Assembly: GCA_947001705.1 (NCBI GenBank)
Contig: CAMQHT010000014.1
Coordinates: 1-46,606 of the forward strand
DNA length: 46,606 nucleotides
Direction: 5' to 3'
Origin: an uncultured Collinsella sp.
Lineage (GTDB): Bacteria; Actinomycetota; Coriobacteriia; Coriobacteriales; Coriobacteriaceae
In this document: positions 20,515-29,277 of the stretch, in pieces
Position numbering within the stretch: the first letter of the stretch is position 1
How the letters are laid out: every line of letters begins with the position of its first letter
Translations under genes and position numbers: made by a program
Notes under the pieces: generated by a model
What the model saw: only the letters and a program-made list of their open reading frames with translations
Databases searched by the model: none
What the model was told of the DNA's origin: nothing

Positions 20515-20965
20515 ATACCCCTCTCCTCTCATATAGGTATACAGGCCCCGGCGATCGCCGGGATGTTGGCGTGATGGGATTTACGCTGTTGCTTCCAATC
20601 ATCTGGCAGGCAGGCTCAGCAGCAGGTACGTGGCGTGGAGAGAAGACATGCCGAGGCGAGGGGCAACTGATGCGCCCCACAGACCCGACCGCCCGTCTTG
20701 CACATGACCGAGCGCCGCAAAGGCCGCATGCCGGATGCTCCCGGGCACGCCCCGGCGATGGGAGGCACCCGCAACGGAAATCCGCATGCGGGTTTATTGT
20801 ACCCCGCCGCCAAGTGTAATTTCGACAAATATAGGTGGGCGGTAAAGGTTTACCTCGGGTGACCGCCAAGGGCCAAAATGAACGCTTCGTCCCCGGGCGA
20901 TTGGCCCTGGCGCGCCATGGAGTGTCCCGGAGTGCCGGCATAAAAGGAACGTCCCCATCTGCCGA
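20515..20965. other. long PFOR leader and upstream region
   Basis: On the minus strand TACAAT (20796-20801) is the best -10 candidate, giving a G+C-rich, structured leader of about 270 nt before the PFOR start. Upstream, GGTAAAGGTTTACC (20841-20854) is a perfect palindrome about 40 bp from that -10. Two similar motifs, CTTCGTCCCC near 20885-20894 and GGAACGTCCCC at 20946-20956, lie beside the stop of the FHA gene and may be relics of a repeat element. No gene is supported here. Confidence 0.45.
20796..20801 (-). promoter_or_regulatory. candidate -10 box of the PFOR gene
   Basis: TACAAT on the minus strand, followed by AAACC. No clear -35 is present at 17 nt, which together with the palindrome upstream may point to activator dependence. 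Confidence 0.35.
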
Positions 20966-21910
20966 CTAGAGGGCGCCGACGCCGAGGAGGATAGCGTAGG
21001 TGGTGGATTCGCCAAGTCTGAGCTCGTCGCCGGGGTTGAGCTGAGCGGAGCGGCCGGGCTCGACCTGGATGCAGACGTTCGTCGCGCCGTTTACCACCAT
21101 GGTTCCGTTGGTGGACGACAAGTCCTCGACGTGCCAGATATTTTGAGCATCGCACCAGATATGGGCATGGCGGGCCGAGACGTCGTCGGTGATGCCGGTA
21201 ATATCGCCCTCACCAGTGGCCAGCGCACCAATCTCAACACCCTGCTCACTCGGCTGAATCCAGCGCGGGGCGCTCACGACAAAACTGTTTTGTACGCGCA
21301 GCAAGCCCAAGGGGTGCGCCGGAGCGGGTTCGCGTTCGCCCGCGGTCATCGACATGCCAAGCGAACGCGGCGTGGAGGTGCCTCCGCCACAGGTCGCGTG
21401 CGCGTAGTCGATGGCATAGTTCACCGAGGACCGCACATCCGCCGAACAACCGACGGCGACAAACAGCACCAGCACGGCCTCGGCGCGCTCGGCGGGCATG
21501 AGTTCCGCCGCCTGGGACAGGCGATCGAGCGCGTTGCGATAGAGATTCGTGTCCTGATGGCACTCTTCGAGCGCGCGTACCATCGGTTCACCTGCAGGAC
21601 CGCACACCATATTGATCACAGCCGTGGAGTCCATGGGATTGCGCTGGCGCAGGGCCAGTTGCGACATAATACGCGCAGCCGAGGTACCGTATTCGGCAAA
21701 GTAGCGCTGCTGAAGCGTGCCGACCGGCGCGCGAACGATAAAGCGGGAAACCCAAGAGCGATCGGCGGCTCGGCTCTGCGGGCTGCGGCCGTCGGCGAGC
21801 GGACGGGACGAAAGCACCAAGCCGCACAGCTCGATATGGCTCAGATGCGCCGCGCGCTTAAAGATGTCAAACATGGCCCCGCATGGGGTGAGCTCAACTT
21901 GAGATGCCAT
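20966..21910 (-). CDS. FHA-domain protein
   Basis: A 314-residue cytoplasmic protein. The C-terminal FHA domain (about 225-312) has the phosphothreonine-binding signature: SARHAHIW followed by LSSTNGT. The N-terminal two thirds (about 1-200) match nothing I recognise; they are helical and contain several cysteines. The start lies 3 bp after the stop of the upstream Ser/Thr kinase and its AGGAGG lies within the end of that gene, so the two are co-translated. It is probably a phospho-dependent effector or adaptor of that kinase. Confidence 0.82.
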   Translation of the reverse strand: MASQVELTPCGAMFDIFKRAAHLSHIELCGLVLSSRPLADGRSPQSRAADRSWVSRFIVRAPVGTLQQRYFAEYGTSAARIMSQLALRQRNPMDSTAVINMVCGPAGEPMVRALEECHQDTNLYRNALDRLSQAAELMPAERAEAVLVLFVAVGCSADVRSSVNYAIDYAHATCGGGTSTPRSLGMSMTAGEREPAPAHPLGLLRVQNSFVVSAPRWIQPSEQGVEIGALATGEGDITGITDDVSARHAHIWCDAQNIWHVEDLSSTNGTMVVNGATNVCIQVEPGRSAQLNPGDELRLGESTTYAILLGVGAL

Positions 21911-21913
21911 GAC

Positions 21914-23758
21914 CTAGGCCTCCTTGGTCGTAGAAATAGAATCGGACGATACTTCGACAGGTCCGCCAAAAGTACGGGCAGCTGCGGCTCCACCGGCAAG
22001 CGGAGTCGCCATCTGGGCTTTTGTGCGTCGCGGTGCCGAAACGGGAAGTTCAAAGGCAAAGCCCATCGCAAGCAAAAACCACGTAAGCGTATAGGTTGCA
22101 ACCAAAGCGGCAACAAGGCCGCCCATCACGGCGCGTTGGGAAAATACGCTACATGCAGCCACAGCCAGTACCGGAACCTCGCAGGCAGAAAGCGCAAGCA
22201 CACCCTGCAGGAACCCCGAGCGTCGATCGCGCGCAAGTGCCCCCGCGACAACGCCGGCCATGCCTGGCAGCGCCAGCGCCAGTGCGGCAATAACACCCGG
22301 TAGCGACCCAGGCCACACGAGCGATCCCAAAGTCGCCGTCACGCGAGCGCCCGACGCCAGCAGCGCGGCCGAAACCACGACCGCAGCCCAAACCACGCCA
22401 CAGACGACCGCCGCGCCGACCATCAGCGCGCGACGAACCGCGCGGCCGGACGCATCCATGGGGCACGGCGTGAGCGGCTCGCCGCGGAGCGAACGACCGA
22501 CATTTTGCGCATAGTGGTCACAAAACGCCGAGAGCGCCGCCTCGACCGCCGCCGGCTCGGGACGATCTTTTTGATGGCTGGACAGACAGGCCATCACCAC
22601 GTTGAACAGCTGGGCATCGACAAACGCCAGCGCATCGCGTAGCTCCTCGGAATCCGGCTCAAGCCCCAGCTGCTGGGCCTGCTCGGCCGCGGCGAGCGCC
22701 ACATCGGGCTCGCGATGAAGCAGCTGCGTCAAATCGCAACCGGGCGCATGGGCACCAATGGGATAGTCGGGCCGCGTGTCCATCTTGAGACGGTAGGGGC
22801 TCGCGATGTCGCGCGTCTTTTTGCGCGAACCCGAGGTGCCCGAAGTGCTCGGCGCGGCTTCGTATGGCGCGATGCCGGCAATGAGCTCGTAAACCGTGCT
22901 TGCCGCGGCATAGACGTCAATCGCCGGCGACATACGCAAAGCGCGCAGGTCGGGAATATCGTCGGTGAGCATCTCGGGCGGGGCATAGGCAACCGTCGCG
23001 CGACGCAGCGTGGCATAACGCTCCGTAAACGACGCCTTGCCGCCGGTACCGGCCACGGCCGACGCAGGCTCAAGCGCCAGCGACGAGCCAAAGTCGATCA
23101 GGCACAGGTCAAAGGTGCCCTCGGCAAGCTGCCGGTCAAGCGGTAGACGCGCCGTACGCACCATAATATTAGCGGGCGAGATATCGCGATGGACAAAGCC
23201 CTCGCCCACCAGGCTCATACGGCAGAGCAGATCGAACAGGTCGCGACCCAGACGCGCCGCCACAAGCGGCGACAGGCGTCCGGCATCGTCCACGGCAAGT
23301 CGCGAACGCAAGCGGGCAAGCGTCTCGCCCTCGACCCATTCCATGACAATTGCAGGCACACCGTCGACCTCGCCCCAGCCATAGAGGCGGGGAAAGCCCT
23401 TAAGGCCCGAAAGGGCGCGATGGCATTCGTATTCCTCGCGAAACGCCGCCTTGAACTTGGCGACCAGCGCCTCGTGAGCGGCATCGTCGTCAAACTCATC
23501 GCGCGTCGGCAAGATGAGCTGTTTGAGTGCCACGGCCTCGCCTTGGGCGTTGACGGCACGCGTCACGCGGCCGATACCGCCACGACGCATGGTGGCATCG
23601 TCGGCAAACAGCATCGTAAAACGACGCAGATAGGCAGGCAGTTCGCCCTGACCGAGCGCAATGGCCGGCTCAAACCCGTCGACACGCGCCAGGCGCAGGC
23701 CGACCATGGGATCGCGACCGAGCGATTGTGGTGTGGTGGATGCAAGATCGGTCATCAT
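21914..23758 (-). CDS. polytopic membrane Ser/Thr protein kinase
   Basis: A 614-residue protein with an N-terminal Hanks-type kinase domain: a degenerate glycine loop RRGGIGRV (58-65), ATP lysine Lys79 in VALKQ, catalytic HRD (190-192) in FVHRDISPANIM, and DFG (222-224). After a linker come about four membrane segments (444-468, 484-508, 516-538, 542-570) and a short cytoplasmic tail. It has no PASTA or other extracellular sensor, unlike PknB. It overlaps the upstream anchored protein gene by 4 nt and is followed by an FHA gene, so the three likely form a signalling unit. Confidence 0.85.
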   Translation of the reverse strand: MMTDLASTTPQSLGRDPMVGLRLARVDGFEPAIALGQGELPAYLRRFTMLFADDATMRRGGIGRVTRAVNAQGEAVALKQLILPTRDEFDDDAAHEALVAKFKAAFREEYECHRALSGLKGFPRLYGWGEVDGVPAIVMEWVEGETLARLRSRLAVDDAGRLSPLVAARLGRDLFDLLCRMSLVGEGFVHRDISPANIMVRTARLPLDRQLAEGTFDLCLIDFGSSLALEPASAVAGTGGKASFTERYATLRRATVAYAPPEMLTDDIPDLRALRMSPAIDVYAAASTVYELIAGIAPYEAAPSTSGTSGSRKKTRDIASPYRLKMDTRPDYPIGAHAPGCDLTQLLHREPDVALAAAEQAQQLGLEPDSEELRDALAFVDAQLFNVVMACLSSHQKDRPEPAAVEAALSAFCDHYAQNVGRSLRGEPLTPCPMDASGRAVRRALMVGAAVVCGVVWAAVVVSAALLASGARVTATLGSLVWPGSLPGVIAALALALPGMAGVVAGALARDRRSGFLQGVLALSACEVPVLAVAACSVFSQRAVMGGLVAALVATYTLTWFLLAMGFAFELPVSAPRRTKAQMATPLAGGAAAARTFGGPVEVSSDSISTTKEA

Positions 23759-24660
23759 AGGGCAAGCGCCGCCACGTTATTGTTGAAGTTACCGAGCGCG
23801 ACGTCATCATCGCCGTAATGGCCGACCCATTGACATAGGTTGGTGTAACAGCCCCACAGATTGGCATACTGCTGATACCACTTTGACCGGGGCGAGAATG
23901 TCTGACGACCGAACTCGGCTCGAATGACAAACATCTCCCCGACCAGGCTGTCGCACGGCCTGGGATCTCCCGTAGAGTTATAGGTCGAGACCACGTCATT
24001 GGCACGAGAAACATAGCCGTCGAGCATGTTGTACTTGGTCACAAGCCAGCTGTGAATGCTCTCTTCCTCAGCAGCGGAAAGGCCACCGGAGTTTGCATCG
24101 TTGTCAGTGTTGCCGCCCGTCGAGCCGCCGTTTCCAGACCCTCCGGCAGAGGAACCCGACCCAGAGCCACCGCCCGAACTCGACGAATCCGAGCCGGAGC
24201 CAGAAGTATCCGAGCTACCGGGCTTTCCGGACTGCTGGGCGTCCTGCTCCTTCTGCTGCTCGACCTTATTCACCGTTGCCGCCACGCTATTGTTGGACAA
24301 CCGATCGATGATCTTGGTGTTGGTGAGCACGATGGTTTTGCCATTGGCAAGCGTGACTTCGTTGTCCGGGGCCTCGGCGCCGTCCGCGTCGCCGGTGCCA
24401 AACACAATATGCGCGACCACACTTGCCCAAGCATATCCAGTCGTGGTCCCCAGGTCACTTTTGACCTCATGCCCCACGCGCGGTTCGCGTGTGGCATGTG
24501 CCTGTATCATGGACGGCACGGTCATGCCATAGGCAGAAACGCCAGCTATGACCAGCACCAGCGAGCAAGACAGCAGTGCGTACGCCCGCGGCGCCAAGCC
24601 CAGTCGGCGTCGCATGCGCACCGCGGCGCCGCGCTTTGTCTGAGTGCCACCGGGCCGCAT
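23755..24660 (-). CDS. membrane-anchored protein with Ser/Gly linker
   Basis: A 301-residue protein of unknown family. After a short basic N-terminus there is one membrane segment (about 24-46), then a presumed outside domain, a long Ser/Gly/Asp low-complexity linker, and a C-terminal domain of about 110 residues with YNMLDGYVSRAND and GQTFSPRSKWYQQY-like features rich in Tyr and Trp. I start at ATG 24660, which has GGAGGAG just upstream. Its stop overlaps the start of the kinase gene, so it may be the extracellular sensor or a substrate for that kinase; this is inference from position only. Confidence 0.7.
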   Translation of the reverse strand: MRPGGTQTKRGAAVRMRRRLGLAPRAYALLSCSLVLVIAGVSAYGMTVPSMIQAHATREPRVGHEVKSDLGTTTGYAWASVVAHIVFGTGDADGAEAPDNEVTLANGKTIVLTNTKIIDRLSNNSVAATVNKVEQQKEQDAQQSGKPGSSDTSGSGSDSSSSGGGSGSGSSAGGSGNGGSTGGNTDNDANSGGLSAAEEESIHSWLVTKYNMLDGYVSRANDVVSTYNSTGDPRPCDSLVGEMFVIRAEFGRQTFSPRSKWYQQYANLWGCYTNLCQWVGHYGDDDVALGNFNNNVAALAL

Positions 24661-24675
24661 GCGTTCTCCTCCAAC

Positions 24676-24700
24676 AAAAACACGCCGCTCGGGAGCGGCG
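24676..24700 (-). terminator. terminator-like hairpin before the anchored-protein gene
   Basis: CGCCGCT-CCCG-AGCGGCG followed by TGTTTTTG on the minus strand. It may end recR transcription from upstream, but it lies only about 15 nt before the next start codon, like the hairpin at 4100-4134. Confidence 0.65.
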
Positions 24701-24814
24701 CATTCATTCGAATCCATATTTGAGTGTATCAGCGAACCCAAAAGGTTGCGCAACGAATGGGCAAATTAAGGATGCGAGTGGAAGCATCCATGCGATAAGC
24801 GGATACAAAGCATC

Positions 24815-24868
24815 TTTGTTGCACAACAAACTTACAGTCGCACGGGGAAATTATGGCTACCCCGTGCG
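24815..24868. repeat. two small palindromes downstream of recR
   Basis: TTTGTTG-CA-CAACAAA (24815-24830) and the 9-bp hairpin CGCACGGGG / CCCCGTGCG (24839-24868, 12-nt loop) lie in the 245-bp gap between recR and the anchored-protein gene. The second could be a recR terminator lacking a good T-run. Nothing else is recognised in this gap. Confidence 0.45.
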
Positions 24869-24905
24869 TCGCGATGAAGACATACGGCAGGAGCAGGCTC
24901 GCCAC

Positions 24906-25502
24906 CTAAATCGTGCGACGGGCCTCGATGGCGCGCCCAAGCGTAAGCTCGTCGGCATACTCCAGGTCGCCGCCCACGGGAAGGCCGCTCGCCAGACGCG
25001 ATACCTCAACGCCCAGCGGCTTGATAGTGCGGGCCAGGTAGCTCGCCGTGGTCTCGCCCTCGATATTGGGGTTGGTGGCGATGATGACCTCGTGGATGTC
25101 CTCGTGGCCCAAGCGTGCCAGCAGCTCACGAATGTGCAACTGCTCGGGACCAATCTTGTCCATGGGACTGATCACGCCGCCCAATACGTGGTAGAGACCG
25201 TGGTAGCTGCCCGTGCGCTCAATCGCCTGGACATCGCGCGGCTCGCCCACCACGCAAATGCGAGTGGTATCGCGCATCGAATCCTGGCAGATGGAGCACT
25301 CGTCGGCCGTGGCGTAGTTAAAGCAGCGGCTGCAAAAGTGAACCTCCTGCTTAACCTCCAGGATAGCCTCGGCCAGGCGGCGCGCCTCCTCGGCATCGGC
25401 CTCGAGCAGGTAATAGGCGATGCGCTGGGCCGACTTGGGACCAATGCCCGGCAGACGGCCCAGCTCATCGAGCAATTTTTGCAGACTATGGTTGGCACTC
25501 AT
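24906..25502 (-). CDS. recR: recombination mediator RecR
   Basis: A 198-residue protein of standard RecR length. It has the helix-hairpin-helix at GRLPGIGPKSAQRIA (about 14-28), a four-cysteine zinc finger (CSRCF...CSIC), and the Toprim domain with VVGEPRD and ATNPNIEGE. With RecF/RecO it loads RecA at gaps. I use ATG 25502, since the 29 codons before it overlap ybaB and are not RecR-like. It follows ybaB by 13 bp, the usual arrangement. Confidence 0.95.
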   Translation of the reverse strand: MSANHSLQKLLDELGRLPGIGPKSAQRIAYYLLEADAEEARRLAEAILEVKQEVHFCSRCFNYATADECSICQDSMRDTTRICVVGEPRDVQAIERTGSYHGLYHVLGGVISPMDKIGPEQLHIRELLARLGHEDIHEVIIATNPNIEGETTASYLARTIKPLGVEVSRLASGLPVGGDLEYADELTLGRAIEARRTI

Positions 25503-25515
25503 ATATATGCGTGTC

Positions 25516-25836
25516 TTAGAACGGCATGCCCGGGATGTTGAGGCCGCCGGTGATGGCGCCCATCTGCTTGTTGGCGAGCTCGTTGACACCGCGGACGGCC
25601 TCGTTGACGGCAGCCATGATCATGTCCTGCAGCATATCGACGTCCTCGGGATCGAGGGCATCGGGGTCGATGGTGAGGTTGACGAGCTCCATCTCGCCGT
25701 TAACGGTCACCTTGACCATGCCGCCGCCGGCAGAGGCGTCGACGGTCTGGGACTTAAGGTTTTCCTGCGCGGCGGCAAGCTGCTCCTGCATCTTGCGAGC
25801 CTGCTTCATCATTTGCTGCATGTTCATACCGGCCAT
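25516..25836 (-). CDS. ybaB: YbaB/EbfC nucleoid-associated protein
   Basis: A 106-residue protein with a Met/Gln-rich N-terminal helix (MQQMMKQARKMQEQLAAAQ), then GGGMVKVTVNGEMELVNLTIDP and a C-terminal helix, as in YbaB/EbfC dimers that bind DNA as tweezers. AAGGAG precedes the ATG. It precedes recR as usual, but dnaX, normally immediately upstream, is separated by an inserted gene. Confidence 0.95.
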   Translation of the reverse strand: MAGMNMQQMMKQARKMQEQLAAAQENLKSQTVDASAGGGMVKVTVNGEMELVNLTIDPDALDPEDVDMLQDMIMAAVNEAVRGVNELANKQMGAITGGLNIPGMPF

Positions 25837-25998
25837 GATGGCTCCTTTACGTGCGGCCGCGCGACAAGCTGCAAGGGCAGCCGGAGCGCGACGGGACTTT
25901 CAAACTCAAAAATCGTACCACGGCGCGGGGCAAGCAAGCGGGGCGGACACGCTACCTCAGTCGATATACATGTCCTTGAGCGTGACGCACGCCCAAGA

Positions 25999-26033
25999 TT
26001 ATGCAAGGTCGAATTATGCAAGGTTGCATAATT
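25999..26033. promoter_or_regulatory. ATGCAAGG direct and inverted repeats
   Basis: TTATGCAAGG occurs twice 15 bp apart, and the second copy is half of a perfect palindrome, AATTATGCAA-GG-TTGCATAATT (26012-26033). Such arrangements are typical operators for dimeric repressors. It lies about 110 bp upstream of the -10 box of the small membrane protein. Confidence 0.55.
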
Positions 26034-26144
26034 ATCTCAAGCTACATCTAGCAGAGCTGGAACCAGGCAGTTTATGCGTAGGGCTACAAGGCTACATGGC
26101 AAAATGCCGAGCCGCTGCTCGAGGCGGCACGCATGGCGGCTGGG

Positions 26145-26150
26145 TATAAT
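26145..26150 (+). promoter_or_regulatory. candidate -10 box of the small membrane protein gene
   Basis: A perfect TATAAT about 35 nt before the GTG start. No good -35 is seen. Confidence 0.5.
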
Positions 26151-26185
26151 TTGATTGTCATAGATGACGATTTGGAGGTGCCCTC

Positions 26186-26659
26186 GTGAATGTCCCAGCC
26201 GTACTCCAAAACATCCGCTCAAAACACCCCGTTGCATATGTGGTTCTCTATCTCTTTGTCGTCTGGGTATTACTGGTTATCATCACCCATGCCATAGCTT
26301 TTGGAGCAGAACTGCTGATAGCCAGCTCGGACCAGCCCGTCGTCAAATGGGAGACGACCGATGAATGCACCGACGGAACCCGAACCATTTACTACAACAG
26401 CCCGTCCCTCTACCAAGAGTTCAAGGTCAAGATAAAGGACTCCAAGATTGTCGATGCCGAACTGGGCTCTTTATTTACAATCGGAGCAACCGTCAACGCC
26501 GAGCAAGTCGAGTACACGGACAGCCATGCGACGTATCGTATCGACCTCAGCATCCTAGGCCGACCGTCACGCGCCTGTCTGCTCGAATGCGATATACGCG
26601 GCACCACGTTGCACATGTCCGAAATACAGATGCGCCCGGGCAAGGGGCTCTCTTCTTGA
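26186..26659 (+). CDS. small membrane-anchored protein, unknown
   Basis: A 157-residue protein with one N-terminal membrane segment (about 18-44, after a short basic start) and a C-terminal outside domain of about 110 residues rich in beta-strand-like patterns. No family is recognised. The GTG start is chosen for GGAGG 8 nt upstream. It lies opposite to and between dnaX and ybaB, breaking a normally tight gene cluster, and its composition is less G+C-rich, so it is probably a later insertion. Confidence 0.7.
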   Translation: MNVPAVLQNIRSKHPVAYVVLYLFVVWVLLVIITHAIAFGAELLIASSDQPVVKWETTDECTDGTRTIYYNSPSLYQEFKVKIKDSKIVDAELGSLFTIGATVNAEQVEYTDSHATYRIDLSILGRPSRACLLECDIRGTTLHMSEIQMRPGKGLSS

Positions 26660-26680
26660 GCAGTATACCCGCCTGCGCAG

Positions 26681-29161
26681 CTACTCCACCGGCTTGAAGA
26701 TGGTGGACTGGCCGAAGACGCTGCGGATGAGGGCTTTGGCCTCGTCCTCGGTCTGCGGGATGCTCGGGGCTGCACCCTGATGGCCGAAGGGGCCGCCCGC
26801 ACCGGAGTTGGACTCCCAGGGAGCTGCAGGAGCGTCCTCCTCTTTGGGGGCAGTTGCAGCGGACTTGGGCGCGGACGCCGCACCCGGCACGTCGAACGGA
26901 GGCAGATCGTCCCCACCAGCATCGGCAACAAAACCGCCAACCATGGCATCGTCGTAGGGAACCTGCTCGGATTCCCATGGCGCAGACGGCGCGGCGGGCT
27001 GAGCCTTGGGAGCGGACGCGCGCTCGGGCGCTCGGGGCGCGGGCTCGGTCGGGAGCTTGCCCGTGGCAGGAGCGCCGGCGGGGTTGTCGGAGCGCAGCCA
27101 GGGGGCTTTGCCCAGGTCAGACGACTTGGGCGCGGGCGAGGCAGGCTTGGGCGCGGGTGTCGGAGCAGCCGGTTTGGCCATGACGGGCTTAGGCGCCGAC
27201 GGGGTCGGCGCCGCTATCGGTGCTGCTTTTGGCTGCGTCGCGCTGGCGCTCGAGGATGCAGGGGCCGCCGAGGACACGGGTTGCGGGTCCGCAGATACCG
27301 CAGCCCGTGCAGATGGAGAATGCTCCTCATGTTGAGGAGCCGGCGTGCCACCCCCATCCAGGACATAGTCGACGGTACGACGACCGAAGACCGCACTGAC
27401 TGTCGGCAGGACCACCGACTGCGTGTCGGCGCGTCCAAGCATCTTGATGGCAAAGGTCGAGCCCGCGGGGAACGAGACCGTGAGCCTGGAGCCGTCGTCA
27501 GCCGTGGCGCGGGCATTGAGCAAAAGCCCCGCGTAGGAAGCCTGACGCGCCTTGACACGCTCGACAACCTCGGCCCATTTGCGCTGCAGCTCTCCGGCAT
27601 CCTCGACCGCGGGCGTCTCGGCAGTACCGGCGGCGGCAACCTGGGCGGCATTGTTGGACTGGGGCTTAGGTGCCGGAGCGGTGGCAGGCGCGGGAGCCGC
27701 AACGGGCTGAGGCGTCGGAGTCGGCGCAGGCTGAGGTGCAGGCGCTGCAGGCTTGGAAGCTGACACGGACGCAGAACGGGACGCAGGCTGGGCAGCCGGA
27801 ACAGCAGCACCACGGTCCCAAGGCATACCGCCCTGGCGCGCGGACGTAGCAGCGGGGGCAGCGGATGCCGCCGGAGCGGCAGCACGAGCGCCCGAAATTA
27901 GCGTCGGCTGTTGGGCAGCAGCGGGTACGGATGCTGCAGGCGCGGCGGCCTGAGCAGCAGCCACGCTCGCCGGCACGGCGCCGTTGGCAACCATGGCCTC
28001 CAAGCGGGCCACGCGCTCGGCCAATGCCTCAATCGTTAAATCGGCCTCGGGACGTGCCAGGCGCGTGCAGGCGATCTCGAGCACCAGGCGCACGTCGCTC
28101 GCGCCCCTCATCTCCAGTGCGGCATCGTCGAGCACCGTCAGCACACGGGCCAGGCGGTCGGCAGGATGCTCGCCAAAGGCAGCGGCCTCGGCAGCAAGCG
28201 CCTCGGCCTGCTCGGAGCCGCCCTCAAACAGCTCGGCACGGGCACCGGCAACGCAGGCAACGTACACGTCACGCACATGCGCCACCAGGTCGCGCGTCAG
28301 CTCCAGCAGGTCGTTTCCTTCCTCGACCTGCGCACGGATCAGTCCATAGAGCTCGGCAACATCGCGATCGGCAATGGCGCGGGAAAACTCGCCCAGAATC
28401 TGGTCCGAAACCTCGCCTAAAAGCGAGCGGGCGTCGTCCGCATGCACAGAACCGTTGCCAAAGACGCTCAGCTGCTCCAGCGTGGACAGCGCGTCGCGCA
28501 TACCGCCCTTGGCATGGCGCGCCACGATAGCCAGCGCCTCATCGTCGTAATCGAAGCCCTCCTGCTCGCACACGTATGCCAGGCGACGCTCGATATCCTC
28601 GTTGCCGATGCGATGGAAATCGAAACGCTGGCAGCGCGAGAGGATGGTCTCCAGAATCTTTTGCGGGTCGGTGGTGCACAGCACAAAGATCACGTGTGCC
28701 GGCGGCTCCTCGAGCGTCTTGAGCAGCGCGTTGAACGCCGCCGTCGTGAGCATGTGGACCTCGTCGATGATATAGATCTTGTACTTGCCGCGCACCGGGG
28801 CAAAGTTGACGGAGTTGATGATTTCCTCGCGCACATTGTCCACGCCCGTGCGGGAGGCGGCATCGAGCTCGTAGACATCGGGGTGGTTACCCTCGGCAAT
28901 GAGCTCGCACTCCTCGCAAGTACCGTCGGGCATGCAGCCGCTTGCACCCTCGGCGCGCGCCGCCTCGGCATTGCGGCACAGCAGCGCCTTGGCCAGAATG
29001 CGCGCCATGGTGGTCTTGCCCGTGCCGCGCGGTCCGCAGAACAGGTAGGCGTGGGACAGGCGCCCCTCGGTGATGGCGTGCTCGAGCGTCGAGACGATAT
29101 GCTGCTGGCCCACCACGGAGTCAAAGGTGAGCGGGCGATACTTTCGGTACAACGATTCCAT
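26681..29161 (-). CDS. dnaX: DNA polymerase III subunit gamma/tau
   Basis: An 826-residue clamp-loader subunit. It has YRKYRP at the start, Walker A GPRGTGKT (43-50), a zinc module with Cys62, Cys76, Cys82 and Cys85, Walker B IIDEVHML (131-138), and the sensor/lid domains to about 370. The C-terminal half is Ala/Pro-rich, including a tau-like segment (about 535-650). ATG 29161 has GGGGGAG upstream; the longer frame is rejected. It loads the sliding clamp during replication. No A-rich slippery heptamer for gamma production was seen. Confidence 0.95.
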   Translation of the reverse strand: MESLYRKYRPLTFDSVVGQQHIVSTLEHAITEGRLSHAYLFCGPRGTGKTTMARILAKALLCRNAEAARAEGASGCMPDGTCEECELIAEGNHPDVYELDAASRTGVDNVREEIINSVNFAPVRGKYKIYIIDEVHMLTTAAFNALLKTLEEPPAHVIFVLCTTDPQKILETILSRCQRFDFHRIGNEDIERRLAYVCEQEGFDYDDEALAIVARHAKGGMRDALSTLEQLSVFGNGSVHADDARSLLGEVSDQILGEFSRAIADRDVAELYGLIRAQVEEGNDLLELTRDLVAHVRDVYVACVAGARAELFEGGSEQAEALAAEAAAFGEHPADRLARVLTVLDDAALEMRGASDVRLVLEIACTRLARPEADLTIEALAERVARLEAMVANGAVPASVAAAQAAAPAASVPAAAQQPTLISGARAAAPAASAAPAATSARQGGMPWDRGAAVPAAQPASRSASVSASKPAAPAPQPAPTPTPQPVAAPAPATAPAPKPQSNNAAQVAAAGTAETPAVEDAGELQRKWAEVVERVKARQASYAGLLLNARATADDGSRLTVSFPAGSTFAIKMLGRADTQSVVLPTVSAVFGRRTVDYVLDGGGTPAPQHEEHSPSARAAVSADPQPVSSAAPASSSASATQPKAAPIAAPTPSAPKPVMAKPAAPTPAPKPASPAPKSSDLGKAPWLRSDNPAGAPATGKLPTEPAPRAPERASAPKAQPAAPSAPWESEQVPYDDAMVGGFVADAGGDDLPPFDVPGAASAPKSAATAPKEEDAPAAPWESNSGAGGPFGHQGAAPSIPQTEDEAKALIRSVFGQSTIFKPVE

Positions 29162-29277
29162 GGGTGCTCCCCCGGGTATACTGAGTCTTGTTGCCGCGGC
29201 GGCCATGCGGTCGCACGGCATACTGCATTCCATAATAACCCGTACGGCGAGCCCGCCGCGATAGGAGTCCAAAGAGC

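Larger units (their letters stand above)
25837..26185. other. intergenic region with palindromic operator-like site
   Basis: A 349-bp region between the diverging ybaB and small membrane protein genes. It contains the ATGCAA repeat array at 25999-26033 and a TATAAT box at 26145-26150. No gene is supported in it. Confidence 0.5.

Noticed and set aside
20515..20790. Possible thiamine-pyrophosphate riboswitch in the PFOR leader
   Set aside because: CAGATGATTGG and AGCGTAAATCCC recall parts of the TPP aptamer and the enzyme uses this cofactor, but the CUGAGA and CCUGAUCUGG boxes are absent and the helices do not form in order.
26681..29161. Programmed frameshift in dnaX producing gamma
   Set aside because: No A-rich slippery heptamer was found in the coding strand at the expected place.
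29162..29277. SRP RNA gene upstream of dnaX
   Set aside because: The short divergent gap lacks the conserved GUCAGG and GGAAGCAGC elements.
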